The translations under genes and the position numbers were made by a program. A model generated the notes under the pieces. The model saw only the letters and a program-made list of their open reading frames with translations. It searched no databases and was not told where the DNA came from. Shown piece after piece: positions 55,190 to 64,000 of a stretch of 64,000 nt of DNA (position 1 is the first letter of the stretch; the number at the start of each line of letters is the position of its first letter). The DNA lies in assembly GCA_030762935.1 (NCBI GenBank), contig CM060886.1:33961509-34025508 (forward strand), written 5' to 3'. This DNA comes from Hymenopus coronatus (lineage: Eukaryota > Arthropoda > Insecta > Mantodea > Hymenopodidae).

Positions 55190-55572
55190 ACTTTTTCCAC
55201 AAGTACTATGTACTTAGTCTATAGAGAAGCTATTGAAATTCCATACCGATATTTCCCAATACAACATCTTTGGTATTTAAGTTTGGTATCTTCCAAGGAT
55301 GCGACACGAATATTTTCAAGAAAATATCCCCACCCCAAACTACCCTTTACTAATTTTCTCAAAAATGGCTGTAAAGATTTTGACTAAAATCTCTTATATT
55401 TAAGATATTTACATACCAAATAAAATATATATCTTGAATTTTCTCGGAAGAGCCTCTGAAAGATTTTTATTGAATTTTGTATAACTGGTAAGCCGTAAGA
55501 GATAGACCAAAATTTACTACACAAAAAATTTAGATCACGATAAAATACACAATTTATGTCATATACATTTTT

Positions 55573-55707
55573 ACTTTCTCTATACGCACTATGTAAATAG
55601 TGTATAGAGAAGGTATTGCACTCCACCCAAAATTCGATACCAAGATTTCACAGGAAATATATGTTTTAGAGTCCCCAATATCCAAAAAAAGCATTTTAAC
55701 AAAAAGC

Positions 55708-55762
<55 letters not shown>

Positions 55763-56382
55763 GTGTGTCCGTGTGTCTGTGAACACGATAATTCAAAAAC
55801 GAAAATTCGGTAAAATATCAAAATTGGTATTTAAGTATAGCATCTTCCAGGGATGCGACACTAGGATTTTGAGAAAAAAAAACCCAACCCCAACTACCCT
55901 TTACATGGAACTTTTTTCGAAAATTTTGATTTTCTGAAAAATGGCTCTAACGATTTTGATTAAAATTTCGTATATTAAAGATACTTACCTGACAAATAAA
56001 ATGTATATCTTGAATTTTCTGGGAATAGCCTCTGAAGAGTAGTTTATTCTGGATGAATTTTACGGAATTTTGAATAACTGCTAAACCGTAAGAGATGGAC
56101 AAAAACTTACTGCACAAAAATATAGAGCAAATTAAAACACACAATTTATGTTCTATACATTTTTTTCGTGGAGTTCTCGTTTTTGAGACATTTCTTATTT
56201 TTGGTTTCTGCTATGAAAAACGTATACTTTTCTCATACAGGAACTTGTCAACTAGTATCCATATAAACAAAGGAACTTCATTGACATAGCAACCAGCTTT
56301 TGACTATCACTTTAACCTATGGTAGTTTATTTCGCTTCTACGTACAAGGAAGCAAGTAATAAGACTTTTTCTGCTAATTTTT
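55573..56382 (-). mobile_element. HL1 repeat, inner copy 1
   Basis: From ACTTTCTCTATACGCACTATG, with a ~47-bp GT tract (55711-55760), to 'agactttttctgctaattttt', where the next copy starts. Its last ~100 bp are absent. Same 'gtccccaatatccaaa' subgroup as 6919-7815. Confidence 0.9.
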
Positions 56383-56517
56383 ACTTTCTCCATACGCACT
56401 ATGTACATAGTGTATAGAGAAAGTATTGCACTCCACCAAAAATTCGATACCGAGATTTCACCGGAAATATATGTTTTAGGGTCCCCAATATCCAAAAAAA
56501 GCACTTTCACAAATAGG

Positions 56518-56558
<41 letters not shown>

Positions 56559-57262
56559 GGGTGTCTGAGAAAACGATAACTCAAAAACGAAAAGTCGGTA
56601 AAATACCAAACTTGGTATTTAGGTTTCGTATCTTCCAGGGATGCGACACTAAGATTTTGAGAAAAATCCCTCCACCCCCAACTAACCTTTACATGGAACA
56701 TTTTTCGAAAATTTTGATTTTCTCAAAATTGGCTCTAACGATTTTGATTAAAACTTCGTATATTAAACACATTTACCTGACAAATAAAATGTATATCTTG
56801 AATTTTCTGGGAATAGCCTGTGAAGAGTAGTGTATTCTGGATGAATTTTACTAAATTTTAAATAACTGCTAAACCGTAAGAGATGGACAAAAACTTACTA
56901 CACAAAGAATGTAGAGCACATTAAAACACAATTTATATATACATTTTTTCGTGGAGTTCGTCGTTTTTGTGGCATTCCTTATTTTGGGTTTCTGCTAAGA
57001 AAAACGTATACCTTTCTCATACTGGAACTTGTCAACTCCTATCCATATAAACAAAGGAACTTCACTGACATAGGAACCAGCTTTTGACTATCTCTTTAAC
57101 CTGCGGTTGTCCCTTATTTCGCTTCTACTTACAAGGAAGCGAGTAATAAGACTATTTCTGCTAATTTTTTCTGATTAGCATAAAGTAAATAGAAGTATAA
57201 GCCTTTTAAGAATAATTTGTTTGCAGGGATATAGATAAAGTCATGTGAATGGTACACATCAG
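56383..57262 (-). mobile_element. HL1 repeat, inner copy 2
   Basis: From ACTTTCTCCATACGCACTATG to GGTACACATCAG, nearly full length, with a GT tract at 56520-56557. By eye it is very close to 6919-7815, including the 'gggtccccaatatccaaa' variant and the GGTACACATCAG ending. Confidence 0.92.
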
Positions 57263-57548
57263 TCATTTTTCGTGATCAGCTTTAAAAATCTTATACATTT
57301 CTCATACAGGAATTGGTCAACTCCTTTCCACAAAAACAAAGGAACATCAGTACATAGCAACCAGCTTTTGACTATCTCATAAAACCTATGATACTCCCTT
57401 ACTTCGCTTCTACTTACAACGAAGCCAGTAATGAGACTATTTCTGCTATTTATTTCTCGATTACCATGACGTAAATAGAAGAATATGCTTTTTATTAATA
57501 ATTTGTTGCAGAGATGTAGAGAAAGTGTTTTGAAATGAACACATAGCG

Positions 57549-57805
57549 TAATCCCCCTTATGTAAAAATTTGCTTTATGAATTAACTACTTGAGGGCGTC
57601 CTGATGTTTCTAAAGCTGACTTTTAAGCGTCATGAATCCTTCACTTATTAACTGTTTTATTTATACAACCAGTTTAACTTCTTTGGTTTTACCGAGAGCT
57701 TTATATCACTTAAGGTGTGTTTTATATTAAGTGTATATTTTCTGCTGCTTATAAATCACAATGCTCTCTTCGAATCCCATTATCTGACTCTGCAACATCA
57801 CAAAA

Positions 57806-57838
<33 letters not shown>

Positions 57839-58034
57839 ATTATTATTATAATTATTATTATTATTATTATTATTATAATATGAGAGAGCACATCCTGGAA
57901 TGGAACTCGGTAACTTTAGGGTGAGAGGTTGTCTCTCCGCTTACTATTCTAGAAATCATAGCATTTAGTTAATTTTGACCTTGTCTTCTCACCAAACACA
58001 ATTTTTGATTAAAACAGGAGATTCATAACCTGTC
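57549..58034. other. unclassified DNA with (ATT)n
   Basis: An (ATT)n tract lies at 57806-57881 with a few ATA variants. The rest is unrecognised. Confidence 0.55.
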
Positions 58035-58648
58035 CAGGTCAAGGATTTTCAAGAAAATCTCCCCACACCCAGCTACCCTTTACTTGGAGAAAATTACGAA
58101 AATTTTGATGTTCTCAAAAATTACTTACAATTTTGATTAAAGTACCGTATATTAAGATATTTACCTGACAAATAAAATATATATCTTGAATTTTCTGGAA
58201 ATAGACTCTGAAGACTGCCTTACTCTGGATGAATTTTACGGATATTTGTATAACTGCTAAACCGTAAGACAAGGATAAAAAATTACCACACAAAAATGTA
58301 CGTTAAAATACATAATTTATGTCATGTAAATTTTTTTCGTGGAGATGATCGTTTTTGAGATATGCATTGTTATTGGTTTCACCTTTGAAGAACTTACACT
58401 TTTCCCGTACAGGAATTTGTCAACTCCTGTCCATACAAACAAAGGAACTTCGGTCACAAAGCAACCAGCTTTTGACTATCACTTTAACCTATGGATCCCC
58501 TTATTTCGCTTCTACTTACAGGGAATCAAGTAATAAAACTAATTCTGCTAATTTCTCTTGATTACCATGGAATAAATAGAAGTATAAGCTTTTTAACAAG
58601 AATTTGTTGCAGAGATGTAGAGGAAGTCATGTGAAGGGAACACATCGG
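58035..58648 (-). mobile_element. HL1 repeat, lacks palindrome and microsatellite
   Basis: Begins in 'aaggattttcaagaaaatc' and ends GTGAAGGGAACACATCGG; conserved blocks are collinear in between. Confidence 0.85.
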
Positions 58649-58659
58649 TTTTTTTCCTA

Positions 58660-59380
58660 GCATTTATCTACAATGTACATAGTAGTATCCCACTCAAAAA
58701 TTCGATACCGAAGTCTCTTCATGTTTTGAGAATACCCGAATAAGAAAGACATTATATAGGAAAATTATCATGTATGTGTTTGTGGGCAGCATAGCAACGA
58801 AGAGTCGGTTAAATACAAAAGGATGCGACAGGAAGATTTTAAAGAAAATACCCCCAATCCCAACCCTCTTTACATGGAACATTTTTTGAAAATGTTTGAA
58901 TTGCTCAAAAATATCAGTACTATTTTGCTTAAAATGCCATATATGTAAGATATTTTCATGACAAACGAAATGCATATCTTTAATTTTCTGGGAATAGCCT
59001 CTGAAGATCTCTTCAGCCTGGATCGCTTTTGTATAGTTCAAAAGTTTTTATCAATGATAAAAGTTTTACTGCACAAAATTGCAGTTCTTATTAAAACACA
59101 CAATTTATGTCATACAAATATTTTGTACATAGCACCATGTATGTATTTCTTGTTTATGGCTTTAGTTTTAAAATACTTAAACTTTTCTCAAGCGGGAAGT
59201 CGATTTTCGTTTCATTTCATTTTTTTTTACTCTTACAAAATAGAACTAAATTTTAATTGCTTCGTATATCGATCGACTTAAGATATATCACTTTGGCTTA
59301 GTGCATTTCTTTATTTCCCTACTACTTACAAGGAAGCAAATAATAAGACGAGTTGCGATAATCTTTATCTTGGTAAGAAA

Positions 59381-59414
<34 letters not shown>

Positions 59415-59725
59415 TTTGTTGTTGTTGTTGTTGTTTTTTTGTTTGTTTTGTGTAGTCTAACATCCTTTAACCTGGTTGGTCTAATCGGTCGATGAATTAG
59501 ATTAGTTAAATGAAGTTCGGGGCTCATGGAGCTTAAAGTTTCGCAACATTTGTCTTCTCAGGTTAACGGAAAACCCCGAAAGAAAACCTTATCCGAGTAA
59601 CTCATCCTAAGCGAGATTGGAACTCGCGGTCTATCCAATGTGAACCAGACGCGCTACCACCTCACTACCCAGGCGGGCGAAAGCTTTTTATGGAAAGAGA
59701 AAGTTGTGTGAATTGAACACATCAG
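58660..59725 (-). mobile_element. HL1 repeat, old, with SINE-F
   Basis: Begins with a shortened palindrome (CAATGTACATAGTAGTATCC) and continues with decayed blocks to 'tctttatcttggtaagaaaag'. SINE-F follows, then 'gctttttatgg' and the terminus GTGTGAATTGAACACATCAGA. Confidence 0.8.
59384..59679 (-). mobile_element. SINE-F, near full length
   Basis: Its A tail appears as the T run at 59384-59411, followed by a GTT/T-rich stretch. Body inverse 'cctttaacctggttggtc', 'gaaaaccccgaaagaaaacc', box B inverse GAGATTGGAACTCGCGG and head inverse CGCTACCACCTCACTACCC. This is the best SINE-F reference in the window. Confidence 0.87.
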
Positions 59726-59782
59726 ATTTTGTCGGCTATTTCCAATGTTACACAACGGAAGCTCCTAAGCTTAATAGAAAAC

Positions 59783-60635
59783 CCTGATGTATACCATTCA
59801 CATGACTTTCTCTATATCCCTGCAACAAATTATTCTTCAAAAGCTTATACTTCTATTTATTTCATCATAATCAGAAAAAAAAATAGCAAAAATAGTCTTA
59901 TTACTTGCTTCCTTGTAAGTAGAAGCGAAATAAGGGACTACCATAGGTTAAAGTGATAGTCAAAAGCTGGTTTCTATGTCACTGAAGTTCCTTTGTTTGT
60001 ATAGACAGCAGTTGGCAAATTCCTGTATGAGAAAAGTATACGTTTTTCAAAGCAGAAACCAAAAACGATGAACCCAACAAAAAATTGTATATAACATTAA
60101 TTGTGTGTTTTCACGTGCTCTACATTTTTCTTGAAATAAGTTCTTGTCCATCTCTTACGGTTTAGCAGTTATTCAAAATTCCGTAAAATTCATCCAGAAT
60201 AAAGTACTCTTCAGAGGCTATTCTCAGAAAATTCGAGATAAACATTTTATTTGTCAGGTAAATAGCTTTAATATACGACATTTTAATCAAAATCGTTAGA
60301 GCCATTTTTGAGAAAATCATAATTTTCGAAAAAATGTTCATGTAAAGGGTAGTTGGGGGTGGGGGATTTTTCTCAAAATCTTCTTGTCGCATCCCTGGAG
60401 GATACTAAACTTAAATACCAAGTTTGGTATTTTACCGACTTTTCGTTATTGATTTATCGTGTTGACAGACACACGGACACACACGCACACGCACGCACAC
60501 ACACGGACCTTTTTCCGAAAATGCTTTTTTTTTTTTAGATAAAGGGAACCCTAAAATATATATTTCCCGTGAAATCTCGGAGTGGAGTGTAATACCTTCT
60601 CTATACACTATGTACATAGTTCGTGTAGAGAAAGT
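59783..60635 (+). mobile_element. HL1 repeat, near full length
   Basis: Starts CCTGATGTATACC and ends TTCGTGTAGAGAAAGT with intact ACTATGTACATAGT. The microsatellite mixes CACA and GCAC units (60477-60504). Confidence 0.9.
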
Positions 60636-61499
60636 AAAAAGGAAAGTGGGTAGATTCATTATAACCAACCTTCAGGTATCTCGTTATGATTGAAACTATG
60701 ATACCGAAACAGCAAGCATAAGTAACGAACAGAAACAGTTTTTATTTGTTTAAGATTATACTCAATGCCATTAAGTTGAAGCAGCATTTTAAAAAGCAAG
60801 TTTTGTTTACAAATTAAGGATGTCATAAATTTTATTTTTCGAGTATAACTATGTACATCTCTTATTGGTATGAAGGGGAAAATTCGGATTGAATTATATT
60901 CACTGGTCAAAAATGCCAAAGACTTCTGCTAGCTTAAAATTTCACCAGAGATCTCTTTTCGGTTTGGTTTCAATGTGATCGTAATTATCGGATTGTAACC
61001 TGCATAGAATTACCTGATAGGAGCTTTGACTGGATTTCACCGAGGCAATCCGAGGTTTAAATCAAGTTGTGTTTGGTGCTTGAACCAAACTCTTGCAAAT
61101 AATGCTGATCAAATACCGCGCAGAGCGTTTCTTACCTGGAGAAACCTGTATTCATCTGCTTCTGAGATTCGCCTTCAAACTTTGCTAGTATTTTCTCCAT
61201 TTTAAGATCAAACGCATTATCACAGTACCTAAGGGTTTGGAACAAACTTCATAAAGTTAGCAAACATTGGATATGATTTACAAAGGAAAAGTATTGCCAT
61301 AATTTGAAGACATTATTTGTGTTTACTTCATCATATTGTAGAGGTAGGTGTATGAAATTAATGCTAATTTCATTCTAAATCTATGTTTATCAGTTATCGG
61401 TATTGGGTTGCAGATGATATGCTTCTAAACTCAAGAATTATCAATTACTCCAGCACGGAATTGGTTAGTTTTAGGGGGTTTTAGACAGGAGAGACGAAA
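60636..61499. other. unclassified DNA
   Basis: About 860 bp without recognised repeats or convincing coding frames; a candidate single-copy region. Confidence 0.5.
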
Positions 61500-61735
61500 G
61501 TATGAGGCGACACCGTGGCCGAAAAGATCGCATTTGCGATTTGTGGTGGGCCAAGCGGCTTCCCCGCCATTCATTCCCCAATTTCTCCATCATATTTGCT
61601 GTCATTACTTAACCGTCATGTCATATCATCCACTTCCTCACTTTCATAACAGGCATCGGGCTAATCATTCTCTGATCCAGAACCTCTATTCTTCAACAGG
61701 CATCTGATCCAGGTGTTGACTTTAAGGACCTGCTG
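61500..61735 (+). repeat. R2 unclassified dispersed repeat
   Basis: Second copy of the sequence at 27.87 kb, extended on the left by about 70 bp ('gaggcgacaccgtggccg', 'gtggtgggccaagcgg'). Ends near CTGATCCAGGTGTTGACTTT. Confidence 0.55.
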
Positions 61736-61948
61736 GGAGTAAGTGCTACATACGAAGAGGGTACAGAAAGAAGGAGACGGAATTATACTATTTCAAAATA
61801 ATGAGAATAACATTATACCCGTTCACCCCATGGTGGCTTCTAGAGTCAGTTCCAAAACAGATTCCGATTCTCTTACTCTCAAGCAAATGCAAATTCGGGA
61901 TACATTACTTTCAGGTTGAACTTATTAAAGCAAGAGAAATACCTTTTT

Positions 61949-62781
61949 ACTTTCTCTATATGTGTTATGTAGATAGTCTATAGAGAAGGTATTGCAATCC
62001 ACCAAAAAATTCGGTACCGAGGTTTCACCGGAAATATATGTTTTAGGGCTCTCTGTATCCAAAAAAAGTATTTTCAGAAACAGGTCCGCGTGTGTCCGTG
62101 AACACGATAACTCAAAAACGAAAAGTGGCTAAAATACCAAAATTAGTATTTAAGTTAAGGATCTTCCGGGAATGCTACACGAAGGTTTTGAGAAAAATCC
62201 CTCCACCCCAAACTATCCTTCACATGGAACATTTTTCGAAAACTTTGATTTTCTAAAAAATGGCTCTAACGATTTTGATTAAAATATCGTATATGAAAGA
62301 TATTTACCTGACAAATAAAATGTATAGTTTAAATTTTCTGGGAATAGCCTCTGAAGATTACTTTATTCTGGGTCAATATTACGGAATTTTGCATAACTGC
62401 TAAACCATAAGTGATGGACAAAAACTTACCACACAACTAATGTAGAGCACCTTAAAACACACAATTTATGTTATATACATTTTTTTTCATGAAGTTGATT
62501 GTTTTTGAGACATTCCTTGTTTTTGGTTTCAGCTATAAAAACTTATACTTTTCTCATACAGGAGTTTGTGAACTCGTGTCCATACAAACAAAGGAGCTTC
62601 AGTCGCAGAGCAACCAGCTTTTGACTATCACTTTAACCTATGGTACCCTATTATTTCGCCTCTACTAATAAGGAAGCAAGTAATAAGACTATTTCTGCTA
62701 ATTTTTCCTCCATTAGATGAAGTAAATAGAATAATTTGTTGCAGTGATATAGAGAAAGTCATGTGAATGGAACACGTCAGA
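61949..62781 (-). mobile_element. HL1 repeat, near full length
   Basis: From ACTTTCTCTATATGTGTTATG to GGAACACGTCAGA. The microsatellite is reduced to GCGTGTGTCCGTG. By eye it is most similar to the copy at 12373-13207 (shared 'cattagatgaa', 'gtgaactcgtgtccatac'). Confidence 0.9.
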
Positions 62782-62974
62782 TATTTTTTGAAGCAGTCAT
62801 GTTAAGCATACCTTACTGTTGCTGTGTTATAGCAGTTTCCAAATCAAGTAGCAAATATATGATATACCTCTATAGTGTATCTCAACATTAACAATGGAAA
62901 CATTGATATTTACACCTTCCAGAAGAACCACCTTTCTTTCTTCCGCACCGGTCTATAGTTTAACCCATAGTTAA

Positions 62975-64000
62975 AAATTTGACGTTGAAATTGCACCAGA
63001 AATTTATGTTTTGAGACCCTCTGGATTACAAATTAGCAACACGTCTATGTGAATGCCTGTGACAGCATAATTCTATAATGCCAAGCTGCACAAATACCAA
63101 AGTTGGTATTGAAATTCAGCATTTTTCCATAGATGTAGCAATGTATATAATGAAAATCTCCCATCCAAACGTTAAAATTTAATATTTATTACATTTTTTA
63201 GACTAACGTCCTTTAGCCTTATAAGTGATATTGGACGATGACTGAAAGTGGTGAAATGGTGTTCAAATTAGCTCGGGGTCCATGGAGCATAAAATTACTC
63301 AACATTTGTCTTCTAAATATGATGGAAAACCGCGAATAGAAAACCCTCCGGGTAACTTGTATTCATCCAGACTCGAACTCGGGACTTCTTGAACATGGGG
63401 CATACATGATATCCTGACACCACAGAGGCAGGCTTATTAATTTTTGATTTACTAAAAATGATGCATTATTTTTAATGATTTGCACGATAATAACATGTAC
63501 AGCTTTAATTTTCTGAGAAGTCATTTTGAATGAAATTTATAATATTGGAAAGGCAATTGACTATGGTACTGGATTTTTCAGTCAGATTCTACCTTTCTAC
63601 CTTTTTCCACAACTCTAGTAAGGAACAACCGATTATCAAGTTTTTATTGTGGTAAACTCCAACATTCAAAAACATATCACACAAAGATGTAGATCTATTT
63701 AAAACAAAAATGTCACATATATATTTTTATAGAATTGGATATTTCCAGGATATTAATCACTATTGGCTTACATCTTTTACATATTTTGAAGTCTTAAGGC
63801 CGAATTCTTATGCTTCTCGAGATAAGGTACAAAAATTCCGAGTTCATATCTAGCACGCACAAACCAGTTATCTAAAGACCCTTTTACCTACAACGAAATA
63901 TGTAATTGATTAAACATGCTAATCTCGATTAACAGAAGAGTTTGCAGAAGAGGTACAAAAATAAATGGTATTGGGTATAGAAAGTCACATGAATATAACA
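62975..64000 (-). mobile_element. old HL1 repeat with SINE insertions, cut by edge
   Basis: Strongly diverged but collinear: 'gaaattgcaccagaaatttatg', 'aataccaaagttggtatt', then SINE-F, 'attttctgagaagtcattttgaatg', a short SINE-C tail piece (63560-63600), later blocks, and an end GTATAGAAAGTCACATGAATATAACA at the window edge. Confidence 0.6.
63194..63433 (-). mobile_element. SINE-F
   Basis: Inverse of SINE-F: 'gactaacgtcctttagcc', 'ggggtccatggagcataaa', 'aacatttgtcttctaaatatg', box B inverse AGACTCGAACTCGGGAC and head inverse CACCACAGAGGCAGGC. Confidence 0.82.

Larger units (their letters stand above)
55190..57548 (-). mobile_element. HL1 repeat hosting an HL1 stack
   Basis: Begins ACTTTTTCCACAAGTACTATG and lacks the microsatellite. 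It is interrupted at 'gtcatatacattttt' (55572), resumes after 57262 with 'tttttcgtgatcagctttaaaaa' and continues to GTAGAGAAAGTGTTTTGAAATG. The two flanking parts are collinear with a single copy. Confidence 0.85.

Noticed and set aside
5302..60538. A peptide-like pattern recurring in many HL1 copies (SQNLRVASLEDTK...YQVWYFTDFSFLSYRVHRHTDT)
   Set aside because: It comes from one strand of the conserved HL1 block next to the microsatellite. Frames are short, broken at different places in different copies, and also open on the opposite strand, so DNA-level repeat conservation explains it.
569..62781. HL1 as LTR retrotransposon or solo LTR
   Set aside because: It has no TG...CA ends and no polyadenylation or primer-binding layout; its ends are subterminally inverted and one end is palindromic.
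569..62781. HL1 as a canonical Helitron
   Set aside because: It starts with TC but does not end in CTRR, and insertions are in A/T runs and not clearly between A and T; a Helentron-like non-canonical form fits better.
1..64000. CRISPR array, bacterial operon or viral genome
   Set aside because: No regularly spaced short direct repeats with unique spacers, no operon-like gene packing and no viral genes were seen.

Overview
This window looks like intergenic or deep intronic DNA from an animal with a large, AT-rich, repeat-laden genome. An insect or another arthropod is most likely, because of several mariner lineages, many tRNA-derived SINEs and LINE remnants ending in AATAAATA tails. There are no bacterial operons, no rRNA and no CRISPR array. 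Almost every open frame is a by-product of repeats, and only one stretch (about 54.5-55.05 kb, + strand) reads like an exon of a host gene. The species cannot be named from the sequence alone.

The window is dominated by one repeat family, labelled HL1 here: about 45 full, partial, nested or tandem copies in both orientations, roughly 45% of the bases by hand tally. A full copy is about 0.8-0.9 kb. In its + orientation it runs from TCTGATGTGTTCC, through a subterminal GACTTTCTCTAC, about 650 bp of conserved AT-rich sequence, a small palindrome (ATACCAA-ac/gt-TTGGTAT) and a (CA)n-type microsatellite, to a terminal palindrome centred on ACTATGTACATAGT and the end GTATAGAGAAAGT. The two ends therefore share an inverted ACTTTCTCTA(TA)C motif. 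Copies sit in A/T runs and form head-to-tail arrays with a constant 5-nt spacer. They are nested in each other and in mariner elements. The layout resembles Helentron-associated non-autonomous elements (HINE/DINE-1 type), but no Rep/helicase source is present here.

Layout: 0-2.7 kb, HL1 array; 3-5.6 kb, a broken DDE transposase and a mariner carrying an HL1; 6.2-11.7 kb, HL1 copies, including one nested inside another; 12.3-14.35 kb, a mariner split by an HL1; 15.5-19.2 kb, fragmentary HL1s, SINEs and a mariner tail; 19.66-21.02 kb, a mariner inside a mariner; 21-27 kb, SINEs, HL1s and a TIR element; 27-36 kb, the least HL1-dense part, with a LINE 3' end split by a mariner, an internally deleted mariner, a TTA-flanked MITE and a TIR element holding a SINE; 36-54 kb, HL1 copies (including a three-copy array), a DNA element with an 8-bp target duplication, and a second LINE 3' end; 54.5-55.05 kb, the candidate signal-peptide exon; 55.2-64 kb, stacked HL1 copies and SINE-F insertions.

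Six tRNA-derived repeat types (labelled SINE-A to SINE-F here) are recognised by box-B-like motifs (GGTTCRANTCC) and by sharing between loci. HL1 copies act as insertion traps: nested elements interrupt a known sequence, so several boundaries and target-site duplications can be read directly. Family labels HL1, SINE-A to F, R2 and TE-TTAA are local names, not database names.
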